A DNA stretch of 64,000 bases from Lottia gigantea (GCF_000327385.1 NW_008707225.1:1999003-2063002), one strand, 5' to 3'; counted from the first letter of the stretch, positions 50,201 through 63,897 are shown. Translations and numbers: made by a program. Notes: generated by a model not told the origin, from the sequence alone.

Positions 50201-53200
50201 AAAACAAGGCTTGGTCTGCGTTCAGTCAGTACATCCATTCTGGAATCAATTACAAGACTTGGTCTTCTGGTTTCTGTTTTCAGCTCTTCTTTGTCTCCTC
50301 TATCACTAATCATTACAGCTTTAACTCTTTTACCATAGCCATGAATATGAGAGCCATCTGCTCCATCTAATGCTGTAATTCTGGATTCAGTTTTCACCTT
50401 TTCTTCTTTGTGTTGGAAGGCCTCATACATTGTCAATGAATCTGAAGAAATTTCAATCTGGTCCTGAAGATGATAGTGCCTGTCAGCATGTACATCTAAT
50501 ACATCACTATTAGATAAATCTTTGTGCTGAAAAGTATCATCCATTGAACATGATTTTGTAGAAGACTTAGGATGATAGTAACTTTTAATTCCCATCTCCT
50601 CTTCTTTGTGTTGGTGAGCCTGATCCTGCAGGAAATCTTCTCTTTCTGCAGATGTTGATAAATTCTTTTGGTATAAGTTTGAGTGTTGATGTGCACCCAT
50701 TGTAGATGATTCTAGTGAAACGGAAGACAGCAGATCTTGGCTAATTTCATTTTCAATTCTCCCTTCATTTAGCAGGTCATGCAGTCTTTCATTTTCCATG
50801 TCCTCTTCTTTGTTTTGGTCGACACTGCTTATTGTAACTTTTAAAGAGAGTGAAGACTGCTCCTGCAGTTGATGGTTATTTTCTGCAGATGGTGATACAC
50901 TCTTCTTTGAAAAAACATCTATGTGTTGATAAGCATCACCTGTTGTAAATGATTTAGAAGAAATCAGGGACTGGTCTTGCAGATGATTGTAAATTTCTGC
51001 AGATGTAGCGGTATTCATTTTGGATAAATCAAAAGCAAGCTGTTTGTTAAATGTTGTTGACATGAGAGCATCTTGCGGAACCATATCAGCTGATTGATAT
51101 AGAGAGTAGTTAATAAATTGTTCATTATCACTTGGGGAAAAGGAATCTTCAGTGGGTGATTCTTTTAGATTTGTATTTGATGGCAACAAGGTGGAAACAA
51201 TTTCGTCACATAAATTATTGTCACTTTCACCTTTTTGTTTAGTTTTAGTACGCACATCAGATTGTGTTGTAGAAAGAGAGCTGTCAGTATTTTTTAGGGA
51301 TGACTTTCTTGATAATCTGCTAAATGGTTCATCTAAACTTGTTTTTCTTGAATTGGCTTTATCTGAATTCAAAGGAATCTCAAACGGTCCTATATCAGGA
51401 TGGTAAGATAAGGATGTGAGTTTACCATCGTTGACATTAATAGATGCATATCCATCGTCCAATTCTTCTTCAGGTGATCTTGGTGAAATTAAATTCATTC
51501 TGGTTGGTTCAGGAGAAAGTTCTATTTGTGACAGTCTAACTGCTGGACTTCTTTCTGTTGGCAATGCCGAATTAGGTTCATTATCAACTGAACTTCCATG
51601 AAGAACAACATATCCTGGATTGATTTGTAATGTTGATTTCTTTGGATCATCACCTTTTTGTTTAACATCATTCAATTGTTGTTCAGACAAAATGATTTCA
51701 TCTTGCAAGTACAAAGCTTCACTGACTACATTTTGTGGTGAACTGAAAGAGTCTAGTGATCTGGGATACAACTGATCAACATCTGTGGATTTTGATACAA
51801 ATTCTTGTAAACCAACTGTGCTGCATCCTGTTGATGATACTGATCTTTCAGATTCTGTTCGAGGAACTGCTTCTTCTGTAAGATAATCGACTTCATGAAG
51901 GACATCAACAGAGCTTGACACAAATGATTCAGGAGAATTAGTATCATCACAATCTGTGAGTGTACTGTTAAGGACATGTTCTACATCTATTGGTAGCAAA
52001 TTTGATTCCTGGTGAACTGTATCTCTAGAAGATGGTTTAATGAATGACCTATCATCAGAATCAACCAATTGCTTATCTACTGAACTTTCTCTGCTCACAA
52101 TATCTCCTATTACATCTTGTTCAGTTTGTAGACTCCTTCCTTCTTGGTAGAAATGAGATGAAACAATAGCATCAGCTGAATCTAGGTCTTGATTACCTCG
52201 ATGGTATAGGATCTTTTCTCTCTCTCTTGCTTCATAATTATCTTTCTTTTGGATTGTTTTAGTTTCAGTAAGATTGATATTAATTGTGTTTGGTATAACT
52301 GTTGATACTGGAGGATTAGTTTCATCTCCTACAGAAAATGTCCTGTACTCTGTCTTCTCAACATTGTATAAAATTTTAGTTTCATCTTCATTAATAGTTA
52401 CAAGATATTTTACGTTACCATCTGTATCTTGCTCTATTGATGATTGATGAAGCCTTTCAACTTTAGGTGGAGAAGAAGAGCGTATTTCTGCCATGTTTGT
52501 TTCAGCAGACCTTTGGCTTCCTGTCAGAGGGTCAGGGCTTTCTGACGATGAACTCATCCATATTTCTGGTTTAGATATAGAAAGGGTCCAAGAATGCCTT
52601 TTGGGAGACGTGATAGAAACATTGTCATTACTTTTTGTTTGCACACCACAAGTTGAATTTGAAACATCGGTATTTGGTTGAATTCCAGAATCCCCTGAAC
52701 TCCATACATTAACAGGTGACATAGTCATGGTACCATCAGCTAATTTATAGTTCTCACTTGTATTTGATAATCTATTTAAAGCTGTATTCATCTGATTTAT
52801 GGACTCATTGATTGTGGCTATTTCCAATTTTGTTGCTTCACTAGGTTCCTGCATGCCTCTTCTGTCAGTCGAAAATATCAAAGAATCATCAGAGAAACTA
52901 CTGTTGGCAGAATGAGCATATTCATCAGATGTTATGTCACCCTTCCTATGTTCTTCACTATTACGAGGCTTCCTCTTCCGTTTACCGCTTTTACCAGAGT
53001 TTGGTCTTGAAGGAGGTTTCGAGTTGGAACCTAAAATAAAAGTAAAAAATTCCTTTAGTGTTTAAAACATAACAAACTGAATTATATAAGAAAGATTTAT
53101 CAAATAGAATCAAGAATATAGCTCGCATTAAAGTTAGTAGAATTGCTATTCAATTATAACATATACTGTAAAAGAAAAGTTTGATTTTTATCTGTGTATT

Positions 53201-56200
53201 ATTAATGTCTGTTTGCTCAATTCCAATTTTCCATCTGCATCTGTGGTTCATGTGAATCTATCTTGACAGACTTGAAAATTTAGGGATATATAAGATGTAC
53301 ATTTACCTGAAGCAAGAGAATCATCAGAAAATTCATCAGTATCATCAGATCGAAAATCTTTATGAGGTCTTTGACTTCGCCTTCTCTGTTTCTTATTAGT
53401 AGTGCTGTAATATATAATAATTTAACCAGTATTAAGGCTTTAGTTCATATCATCTGATCTCAGAATTATCATTGTCATCATACTCTCGAAATGTCAAGTT
53501 GATATTCTGTAACGTTCTTATCAAAATCATCAAACTCCATCATCAATTTTATACAATGGACAGCCAGAGAGTAAAACACATAAAACAGCTCCAATAACCA
53601 CAATATTCAATAAACAGCAGTCCATTAAAACAAACAAACCATCTTTTTAACGTGAAACACGATCCATAACAATAACAACATCAGGAGATATAATTATTGA
53701 CGAATTATCAATAACTAATTTAATTGCACACAAATATCACTATTGACATTTTACTTTAGAAACATAAAGCTTTCTATATGATCTAACACTGGACAGATAC
53801 GGTAGTGTCTGGTTGTTACCATAGTAGTATTCCTTTTAATAACTTGTATTGATTATTAGACGTCTCATGGCCAAACCTTTATACTTATATATATCTATCT
53901 ATAAAATGTTTCAGCATGTCAGCTTAAAATTCAAAATCATTCAGGAAGAAACACAATATTCTATTCTGACTAAATTGACCATTTATTCTTCTCTAAGGTT
54001 GAAATGAACTCTTTTATTAGTAAGTAATCTTACATCTATTTAACTATCTCACAAGAGTAATGTAATATTTGACTTTTAATGCTAGTAAATTAGCTACCAG
54101 TAGATAATAAAATTTATTTTCTCAAAATGATTAATGCAATACTGACTGATAAATTGAAAACCTTGCCTCCATTTAATTATATATTTTTTTTTATATGATG
54201 TAAAATGATACCACTTGAAACATTTTATCTGGTGACAAGTTGAATTGAAAATACTAAAACCAATTACAAATAGTAAAGATCTCTATCGAAAATAATGTTT
54301 GATCACAATCAAAGATCTGAGGCACTGGCCCAGATTAGACAATTACAGCAAATAAATTTCCAAGACATGTCCCTGAAATAAGAGCTAGCAGCCAAAATAA
54401 AGAAAAATTCACTCACCCTAATCCTATTTTAGCTAACCATATTTTAGCAACATGGTACACAAGGAAGGCTACAGTAATCATATTTTACTAATATCATTGT
54501 TTTTGATTGGAAATATTCGGACGTGTAATAAAAATGCAGGTATTTAATAACATAATGTTACAATGTACAGTGATATATTAATACTTGAAGCACCATTACA
54601 TTCACATTATAGGATTGCATTTATTGATTTATTATAATCTGTTATCTTATTCCATTAATCTATATCCTTAATCCATGTTGATCTCATCACCATAATCTCC
54701 ATAATTGGCTTATCCCACTGTGTAATGAAATTTTTCTTTGGGATTTCCGAAAAAGCAAGAGACTGGACTAATCTGAATGTCTTTAATTCCAAGGAGACAT
54801 TGTCAACAAAAACCGGTATATAACAATCAATTATTACATTGACATAATCTGTTTTCCAACCTCTTGTGTTTAAGCTTGCTATTTAAGAGACACAAAAGTT
54901 CTCTGTTTTAACATTCTATTCTATGAAATCCAATCATGTCATGACATTCATTACATAGAGTAGTCCAGAACTTTAGTCTCTTCGAAATGATTTTGATGTG
55001 AAATCCCCATTTTGACGCAACACCTCCTTCAAGTTACAGAAAGACCTTACACAGCCAGTCATTGAGTTCTAATGTCAAACTGGGTATACAATAAAACTAC
55101 AGGTAAATACAATAAGTATAAAGAAGCTAGAGTATATTAATATACAGGTAAGCTATAACAGGTTAATATAGTCTATAGTATATAACACTGTCAATATTAC
55201 CTACAAACAATCAATATATATATAGCTTTATATATGACTACAATAGATAAGATTCACAACAAGCAATAACATGTCACAAAGATTATCTGATCTATTTTCT
55301 TAAGAATATTTTATTGCACTAACATAGAAAGTATTTTAAAATAATTGTTTTAGAAAATTCTTCTTGATAAGGACACAATAATTACTTTCATTTTCATTCT
55401 TATTTTAAATCCAGCAACATATTTCTAAAGCTATTTTAGATAGGACATGAAAACCCCCCCTAGAAAAAAATCATAAAAAAGAGAAATTTTTTATGCATTT
55501 TAACATGGCTATTTATGTGAATTCCAAATTGTTATTTAAAAAAACAAAATGATATTGTGTACCTCATAACTAAGAGATTGATTAAACTTTAAACAATATA
55601 TATATTTCAATACGTCCTTTAACACTAAGACTGACAAAACTTCCATTTATAATGGACACAAAAAAATATCTTAATGGTCTTAACCTCGGTCAAATAACTG
55701 CAATCAACACATAGGCCAGCATTCCTGGTAATTTTATATACTATAAAAATCAATTATTTTACAGATAAGCATTACATAGAGTTACATTACAAGGATTAGA
55801 AATTTCTATAGATCAATAACTAAGTCTATTTAATCAAACACCTGACTGCAGTCTGACTATATAACCAAACTTCAATCAGTCTAGATTAAACTATATGATC
55901 AGAATAAGAACTATAAAATATTGATATCTTCTAGCATTTGATTGATCTCAAAGGATCTGCTAGTATTATTAACAAATATCCAATAGAAAGTAAGTGTTAA
56001 CTAGTCCCACTTCAAAGACAAACTACAGTTTCATAAATCAAAGGACATTGTGGGAAAATTTTCTAAAGGCCTCAATCCTTCCGAAATTCTAAATAAGTCC
56101 AAAGGCAAGAGTCTACAAAATTATCCCTTTCATATCTCATGAACTGTTAATTCAAATGTTTCACAATTTTTGATGTGAATTATACATGATCTACATTAAT

Positions 56201-59200
56201 CAAAACCAAAGGGCACAATGAAAATCACAGTAGTGAGCTCACACATCACTAACAAATATAGAAATGGTCATTCAAAATGCTGATAATGTATGAATGGAAA
56301 GCTACATTGGGAACAAGGCAAAAGTTAACAATTTGTAATACATCTTCTATCCAGAATTGTAACCTAAATGCTTTACTGTGTAGTACTTGATTTAAATATG
56401 TTAAAAAATTGAAAAATATGCTATGTGTGATCATTTTTTGGACAAGAAAGAAAGAATCATTCTCACTGCATTGTTTCTTAACAAAGGCAATTGCATGATA
56501 AATTTTCAGTATAAATCTTACCTGCTATGACTATTAGCTGAATTGTTTCTGGGTTCTTTAACACCGGTAATTAGTTGTGGAGTTTCCCCAATAGAATCTT
56601 GAGACATCTGACTTGATATTTCATCTTGTTTACCAAACACTTCACCAGGAGCTACGGTTCCAGAAAAGTGGGGAAGTGGTTGTAGTCCAGGACGATCCAT
56701 TCTTAAAGAAGAAGATAGGGCATGGTTACCAGACATGTTGATTCTCAGTGAACTATGAAGGGGTGAATTTAATGAATCAGGAACTTGATTAAGATCATCA
56801 TTGATCATGCTTGCTGTGGACCTCATAACAACATTATCACCATCATCAGCTAAAGAATCATCAGAGTATTCTGTTCCAGTGTTACTCTTATCCTTTCCTC
56901 TAGACACATCAGAGAGAGCTCCTTCTTCTATTTCATCATTGTTGGCTTTTATAATTCTTCCAGTGTTTACATCTAACTTAACATTAGACTTGAGGTAAGA
57001 TTTCTGAAATCCAGTTTCTATAAATGTTACACCATCTTTGGGCAAAGAATCTTGGAAAGATGTATCTACAGTACTAGTGGTTCCATCTTCAGGGTCCATT
57101 ACATCTTGTCTAATCTGTTGATGATTGACTTCACCATCTGGTTCTAGAAATGGAGTGTAAACTGTCCCTGTTGTTAAAAATGGTACCATTTTGGTTTGTT
57201 CATTAATTATATCATCTACTGAGGTTTGATTCACATCAGAACTAGCCATTGAGCCAATACTTTCATTGGTGACTGATGACTTAACTGATTCTTCAATTCC
57301 AGGCTTAAGAACAACCATATCAGTGGAGGAATTCTTGTTTGTTTTTAACTTCACAACAAATACTATTTCAGGATTATCTTTCATAGCCTCATTCCTTGAG
57401 ACAGAGCCGACTTGGTTGTTATCAGTAGGATTTGATGTTACAGGTCCTGATGAAATATGATGGTCAATAAGATGTTCTTTATTTATATGGTCAGATAAAG
57501 GTACAGCTGAATCTTGCTCACTCTCTGACACACTTTTATCAGAGGATATGTCCAGGACTTGAGTTTGTATTTCATTACTGTCATCAGCACATTGAGTTGG
57601 AAGATAATGGAGCAAAGAATGCTGTTTGTTAAATATATTACTGATGTTTTCATTGTCTGATGGTGTTGATGTTTCAGTAGACAAGTCAAGGACTTGGCAC
57701 TGAAGCTCTGTTTCTATTTTGAAAGCATCAGATTTAGTTGGACTCTCTGTATGTCTGCTTGGAGAATTTGAAAGAAGATGTAAATCCATGTTGAGCAAAC
57801 CAGTACCATTTGGTGATGATGCAGAATAGTCAATTGATTCATCAGGATTAGGATTTGACAGTGAAGATGGTACACTGTCAAGTTTTGTGTCTGATGCGGT
57901 ACCAGCAGGCCTAGCTGGAGTTTTTAATCTCTCCATATTTCTGCTCTGAGAATTTGCAGGAAGTGATTGGGAATCCATGGTTAGCAAACCAGTATCAGTT
58001 GGAGATGATGCTGGTCTTTCAACTGAATCTTCAAGAGCATGATTTGATGGTGATGTTGTTACTTTACTTTTAACCTTGTACCTAACTCTGATTGGTGTAG
58101 TTGGTAATGATGAATCCATACCAGATTGGATTGATGGCAATGATTGAGGAAGAGTTGTATGTGGTAGTTGATGGTTAGGTGATGTTGGTGAAACATTGAA
58201 TGGCTGGTGTTGTGATAATGAACGTGAAGAAGAATATGCCGAGGTGTTGACACAGTCTACATATGAAGGTAAATCATTGTGTGAAGTATTGTATTGTACA
58301 GGAAGACACTGTTTCTTTGGATTAGCTGAGAATGATTTGGAGTAATTTGCATCTTCGGAATCAGAATCACTTAATTTTTGTCTTTTAGCACAATCAGTAA
58401 TGTCATAAGGCACAGGTATTTCTTTGGAAAAGTCCGGGTTTAATACAGTGTATTCAGGAGTTACTCTACCTCTTACAGTGGAAGTTATTTCTGAATGTGG
58501 ATAATTGGTTTCTGAAACAAGCATATAGTTCTCCTTCCCTGAAGGTTCATCCATTTTCGGAGATTCCAATGAGTCCATATGTTCTTCAGAGTCACAAAGC
58601 GAATCTTCACTCATATTTTCATCAGAATCAGACAAAGATTCATTAATATTGTGGTCTGAAATATTTTGTCTTATGACTGTGTCAATACTTTCTATAGAAT
58701 CTTCAAGCATGTTAGCATTGTTACTGAGAAGCACATAATTTTCTACACCGTTTGAGATCCACATGTCTTTAGCCCATAATCCCTCATATTTAGAATCTGT
58801 ATCAGATCGAAAGCTGTCCTCAAAGTTGATATCAGCATCATTCCTTGGAGTTTTCTCAACAATCTGTTCCTCACCATCTAGACTATCTGGAATTGATACT
58901 GAATCATCCAATGTTGCTGACAATTCATTTTCATTTACACCAACACAAACAGATAACTTATTATTGGTATCACTATCACTTGTATCTAGATCAAGATCTG
59001 TTTGTGTTGATTCTGATAAATAGTGTTCTTGGTCATTGCCTCCAATTCCTACACCTTGATAGGACAAACGTCTCTTTTCATTTCTAGAAGTTGAAATTTC
59101 ACTTTCAGAACTGTCTGAATAATGTGCATGATTTTTTAGTCCTTGTTCCTTAGCATATTGGTCCCATGCATGTTCAAAATTTCCATCTATAGGCATGGAA

Positions 59201-62200
59201 TGGGATCGTTCTTCATCAAGATATGTTCGTTTATTTCTTCTTCTAACCTTAGCAACAGCTAATGGAATGTTTGGTTCAGAATGCATGGATTCAGCTTCTG
59301 ATTCAGCCTCAAGAGATGCTTCTGGTACACTGGCAAGGTTTGACATACTAGCAATTTGTCTGATGAGGGATTTGGAACGAACTAAACCTGGCCTAGCAAG
59401 ACTGGAATCAGAGCCTCCAAATTTCTTTATCTTAAGAGGATCATTGATAATTGGCTTTGGAGATCTGTGAATAATTTTAGGAGCTGGGGTTGTCAGAGGT
59501 ACACGGCTTTTAGGTGTGGATCTAACTGGCTGGTTCTTTAACTTATGGCCAGAACTTTTCCGTAAGAAATCATGATGTTTAACTTCATATTGTCTATATA
59601 ACCTAGATGTCACATTTTCTGCTGATGATGTTATGCTTTTAGGTGGTGATGGTGATTTCTGTTTCCTTCGAATACTTTCTGAAGAACCTTTAGGAGATTC
59701 AAGACTAACTTCTGAAGAGGAAACATCTTTAATAGGAGAACTATGACGTAAACGTGAAAATTTAGTATGAGACAAAGGACTGATGGTCTGTTTATTACCA
59801 GTACTCTTAGAATGTAAATCTAGTTCACTAACACCACTACGAATAGGATTTGGTTTATCCATAGCTACTTTTATCAGATCTTTATTTTCTTGAATATAAG
59901 CTTTAATTTGGTCTTCTTGTGCTTCCAGTTTTCCAACTTCTTTCTTTCTCAATTTAATTTCTTCATGCAATGATTTATCAAGAACTTTAATAGTTTGCTC
60001 TTGAGATCGAACTCTTTGTTGATGTACTTGGATTGATTCTTCTTCCTCTTCTAAAAGTTCTTCTTGAAGAGCAAGTGATCTGGCTTTCACAATTGATGAC
60101 ACTTTATGGACAAGTTCTTGCTGTGCAATGTCTTTTAGTCTGCCTTCTACAGATCTTTTTCGTTGTCTAATTGCAGATGGATCCTCTGGTATAATATCAG
60201 TAATTATAGAAGTATCCTTGTCTTTGGATTTCTGTATTTGGTCTGCCTCTTTCTCTAATTTCCGTAAATCTGAAATTCAAATCTATATTTACATGTGCAA
60301 TATATACAAATAATTCAATTAACATTATTTCCTTAATGAAATGACCTATCCTATCTACTTGGATGATATACATCATCTGGTAGCAACACAAGTCACATTT
60401 AGCAATAGGGTTAGCTTGTTCCAATGCTTTAATCTTATGTCACATAACCAATATCACACAAAACAATTTGATGAAAAAAAATTGGTCACAATAAATTTCT
60501 ATACTTACATTTTTGATCTTCAGCTAGTAATTTTATATTTTCTTTTTCTAATTCTTCAACTTTTGATTTCTTTCTCTGATATTCTTTAACTGCTTCAGCT
60601 AATTTCTTCTTCTCTTCTTCCAACTCATGTTTAGTTTTCTGATGTTTACAAGTCAATTCTTCTTCTTGAGCTTGTATTTTCTCTTCTCTTTCACGAAGTT
60701 CTCCACGTAATTTATCTAATTCTTGACTGAAAGTACAGAAATGATAAATAATTAAAACTACACCAACTCAACACCAAAATATAAATAAATCTTTTTTAAA
60801 AACATAACATGAAGAGCAAAGAAAATATATAAAGTAACCAAAAAAATGTTTAAACATCACTGAATCCTCTTGTAATTGAAGAAAAAGATATAAAATTCCA
60901 ACCAAATTCGAAATAAAACCACTCCTAATGTTCTTCAGACGAAATATGAGTTGCACTAATGAATTAAAACCATACACAGTCTAACAAACAAGATTAACAT
61001 GTATTACTGACAAGGATTAAGGATTAGGTCCTTGCCAATATACTTTCTATAATCTTATTATAATATTAATATTATCTTATTAAGATATTTGTCTTAGAAA
61101 CTTTATTAATACAAGTCCATATAAACAGATAGACAACATTCAGGTGTTTAAGATCATGATCAGATTAATTGAAATTTTTGATTTAACTAAAGACAAAGAT
61201 TTTAGCGATAGCTTCCCTTTAGCACTTCTTATGAAATATCATTAGATTTTGAATTCTCTATATTATAAATTATCAGGAAAACGCTTATGAAATTACTTCC
61301 TTACCTCTGAAACTACATATAGAATTTATCTCCATAAATAATAAATATATACCTTTAATATGAGATTGTCACAGCGACCAGTTGAGTAATCTTATATGAG
61401 TTAAATCACAATTTAGTTATACTATAGTGAATTAACTATAATTTTAGAATTATAGTAACCAGTAAACATATGGTACCTATTTTCCTATTGAATTCTGATT
61501 GTCAATTTTCAATTGTTATGTAAATAATTATTGACAAATTTTAAATCTGACTAATCATATGACTGCACCAATATAGCATATCTATTACATATCAAATAAA
61601 TATCTCACAGAACTGTTCACTCTGATACCTCATATACTACCCAATATTTCAAAGAATATTCCTAATAATTAGGCCAATTCAAAATAAAACTTAGATTAAT
61701 GTATAAAGTATTTGAAAATTACATAAATTAATAATATTAAAATCAATGCAGATTGTTTGATTAATCCTAACATTTTTATTTATTTATAAAAATGATATTC
61801 TAAAAAAAAACTTATTCTTACACTTGTTAAGTATTTAAAAAGAAAAAACAAGAAGTCAGTATTATTTAAAGAAGAATGTTTCTATTTTGTAACAAGACAA
61901 AAATTCTTACACAGTTTAGTTTAATTATTAAGGGCTTATTTTGGAAAGGAAAGTATTTATTATACATGTCAATGTACATTTGTTTTAACTAAGAGTGGCC
62001 TGAAATACTGGGTCCTATTTCTACATATTTAATTATATATGGTTGAGTTATTTAAACAATATAAAGACATGATAAAACACTGTAATATGATCTTTAATAA
62101 TAAACTGGTTTGGGGTGTCAATAGGTAAATATTTCATATTATTCTACAATAATATACCCACCATGTTAATTAATTATTTCTTTCTATACTCCACCTACAC

Positions 62201-63067
62201 TGAAGGTCAATCAACTTAACCCTTTAACTACCAAATATTTTTTCAGAGAATTGACAATTTGTGGTGCCTTTTTCTAAGGCATGGGGTTCAAAAGCTATGA
62301 GATTTAGGCAGTTAGTTTCATTAAATAAAATCTTCAGTGATATCTGCTTGTTACCATCAAAAATATTCATTTTTACTTAATCTTCTCATTATGGTCTCAT
62401 TATGACTTTTAATTATGACTTTAAATTGAAGAATATGCGAACACCGAAATGACGCCATGTGGAAATGACCTCATGCTAATCAAATTTCAGGTCTTTCTTA
62501 TTAAAATACCAATATTTGTTATTGAACTTATATTAAAGCCATGATTAAATGATATATTCACTGCTTAGACATAACTCTGATTAATTCCAAGAAGCAGATG
62601 CATGGGTAATATGAGTTTTATTCCATGAATTTTTAGTCTATGACATCATATGTACATCTAACTAAAAAATCTCTTTTGTCAAATTAATTTTAACAATATA
62701 AATATAATCAATGACGTTTTAAATTTTTAAACATATTTTTTCAATCTTGCTTTTGAAAACCTTATCTTGTTTATAACAGTGCTGGGAATTTTCTTTTTTC
62801 CAGAAGAAAAATATTACAAAGGCTACAGAAATTATGGAATTTAGGTAGTGATTATTACTGAAACACAAGGCTTACTAGGAATAATAATATAGATTATGAT
62901 ATTTTCATAAGTTTAAAGAGAAACATCCTTTATACATCAGCTATTAACAACAGTCATGAAGATGGTTAATAATTACATGCTTTAGATAAGGAATTAGAAA
63001 TAACAATACAAACCTTGCTTGTTCAATTCTATCAACTTCTTTAGGGTATTTATTATTCAATTCAACA
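44276..63067 (-). CDS. Giant coiled-coil and disordered scaffold-like protein, 3' part (5' end outside window)
   Basis: Seven exons join in phase: 63067-63014, 60726-60509, 60269-56522, 53404-53307, 53030-45275, 44995-44849 and 44600-44276 (TGA). They encode 4,114 aa; more N-terminal exons must lie beyond 64000. The first roughly 200 residues are heptad-rich coiled coil (QELDKLRGELREREEKIQAQ and onwards). Then come about 3,500 residues of Ser/Thr/Asp-rich, probably disordered sequence. Near the C terminus are another predicted coil (LDKLQQERIEIIDLLNLNYL onwards), a basic GRGRRRSR patch, a conserved-looking helix (RNLQEISRAHLFLHQSRHLA) and a basic end (DIKARIARRKITERRNKK). No catalytic domain is visible. 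The architecture suggests a centrosomal or microtubule scaffold or the tail of a large kinesin-3 (KIF16/StARD9-like), but no START, PX or CAP-Gly domain is present, so I do not name it. Candidate polyadenylation signal: 43940-43945. Confidence 0.85.
45275..53030 (-). CDS. Giant internal exon (7,756 bp) of the scaffold-like gene
   Basis: This is a single uninterrupted coding exon with 2,584 full codons plus split codons at both ends. The acceptor follows TTTTATTTTAG at 53031, and the donor after codon-phase 2 is GTATGT at 45274. The reading frame stays open upstream of the first ATG to the acceptor (residues GSNSKPPSRPNSGKSGKRKR), so no start codon should be placed here. It holds a cluster of TQT motifs (46858-47309), a degenerate repeated block (about 50395-51000), two RRPSLV sites (about 50203-50268) and the C-terminal coil region. 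Short opposite-strand frames inside it are shadows. Confidence 0.93.
53405..56521 (-). other. 3.1-kb intron of the giant gene
   Basis: Bounded by GTAAGA at 56521 and a TATTACAG acceptor next to 53404. It is AT-rich with no recognised exon or repeat family. Confidence 0.75.
56522..60269 (-). CDS. Giant internal exon (3,748 bp) of the scaffold-like gene
   Basis: The exon opens after a TTTCAG acceptor at 60270-60275 and closes with AG|GTAAGA at 56522/56521. It has 1,248 full codons. Its first part continues the upstream coiled coil (LRKLEKEADQIQKS to about IQENKDLIKV). The rest is Ser/Asp-rich with short internal duplications, a basic Pro/Ser region around 59360-59700 (PKSRVPLTTPAPKIIHRSPK, a plausible microtubule-binding type of composition) and one STQTD motif at 58995-59013. 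The phase-2 end joins exactly to the small exon 53404-53307, which shows that this exon and the 7.8-kb exon belong to one gene. Confidence 0.93.
60727..63013 (-). other. 2.3-kb intron of the giant gene
   Basis: Bounded by GTTTGT at 63013 and a TTTCAG acceptor at 60727. The flanking phases match directly, so no exon needs to be hidden in it. Nothing else is recognised. Confidence 0.7.
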
Positions 63068-63606
63068 CTGCAAATGAAACAATTTTTCTTAATTTTTCAC
63101 AAACATTTTCAAATACATTTTGCCAACAATATCAACACAAATTACAAATTGACAAAGATAAGACATGCAAAAGAAAAAGAATAGTCACAGAACAGCAAAC
63201 AAAAAAATCTTATTCAAAATGCTCAGCAAGGAAATCATGTTTGCAAAATGGACAAATGCACAATTTTCATAATGATTAAGAATTTAAAAAATGTCAATAC
63301 ATAATTCAAACCAATCAAAAAAGACAAAAAGAAAACTAAAAGCCCAAAAATGTCTGCCTACAAGGAAAAAAGGGAAAAATCACACAAACACCAAGAAAAT
63401 TTAGAATTATTTTGTCTGATGATTCTACATGTTTGATTAAAATTAATAAACAATTGCTCAATTCAAATCTTTGTGCATTTTATACCATTATATTAAATCT
63501 CTTCTAAACTCAAGCAACAAGCATTTCTCCTTACTTTGATTTTGATTGACTTCATACTTATAGTATAGAACAATTCACACTGCTGTCTTGTCAAATAAAA
63601 TATTTC

Positions 63607-63897
63607 TTAAAGGACTTGTAAAAAGGTTTTCAAAATTTTGTGTGTGTCAGGGCACTGATATCATCTATTTGCACCATTCCAATTTTCACTAAAATGGCTC
63701 CACTAAAAGTAAGTGTTTAAGTAAGTGTTTAAGGACATCACTATCACAAATGCTTCTGATATATAAGGGCCTTTATGATAGTGATGTCATAAAACACACA
63801 GTTTAAGTGGAATTACAAGAACCACTAGCATCTGATTGAAAAGGAATGGTGTCCCTATGCACACTTTTTTTTTTAGAAAACCTCTTTAAAATCCCTG
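63607..63897. mobile_element. Foldback MITE, family 1, copy 4
   Basis: It begins TTAAAGGACTTGTAAAAAGG and ends with the inverted AAAACCTCTTTAAAATCCCT. Between them are the arms 'aaggacatcactatca' and 'tgatagtgatgtcataaaac'. It also carries the family words 'tttgcaccattccaatttt' and 'aaaaggaatggtg', which mirror each other. It lies upstream of the last visible exon of the giant gene, presumably in an intron. Confidence 0.65.

Noticed and set aside
45582-52681. Short open frames on the + strand inside the giant exon, and alternative - strand frames
   Set aside because: All lie within the confirmed coding frame of the giant exon and are antisense or out-of-frame shadows.
52700-52881. Start of the giant protein at the first possible initiator in the 7.8-kb exon
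   Set aside because: The frame remains open to a good splice acceptor at 53031 and joins in phase to two upstream exons, so this is internal sequence.
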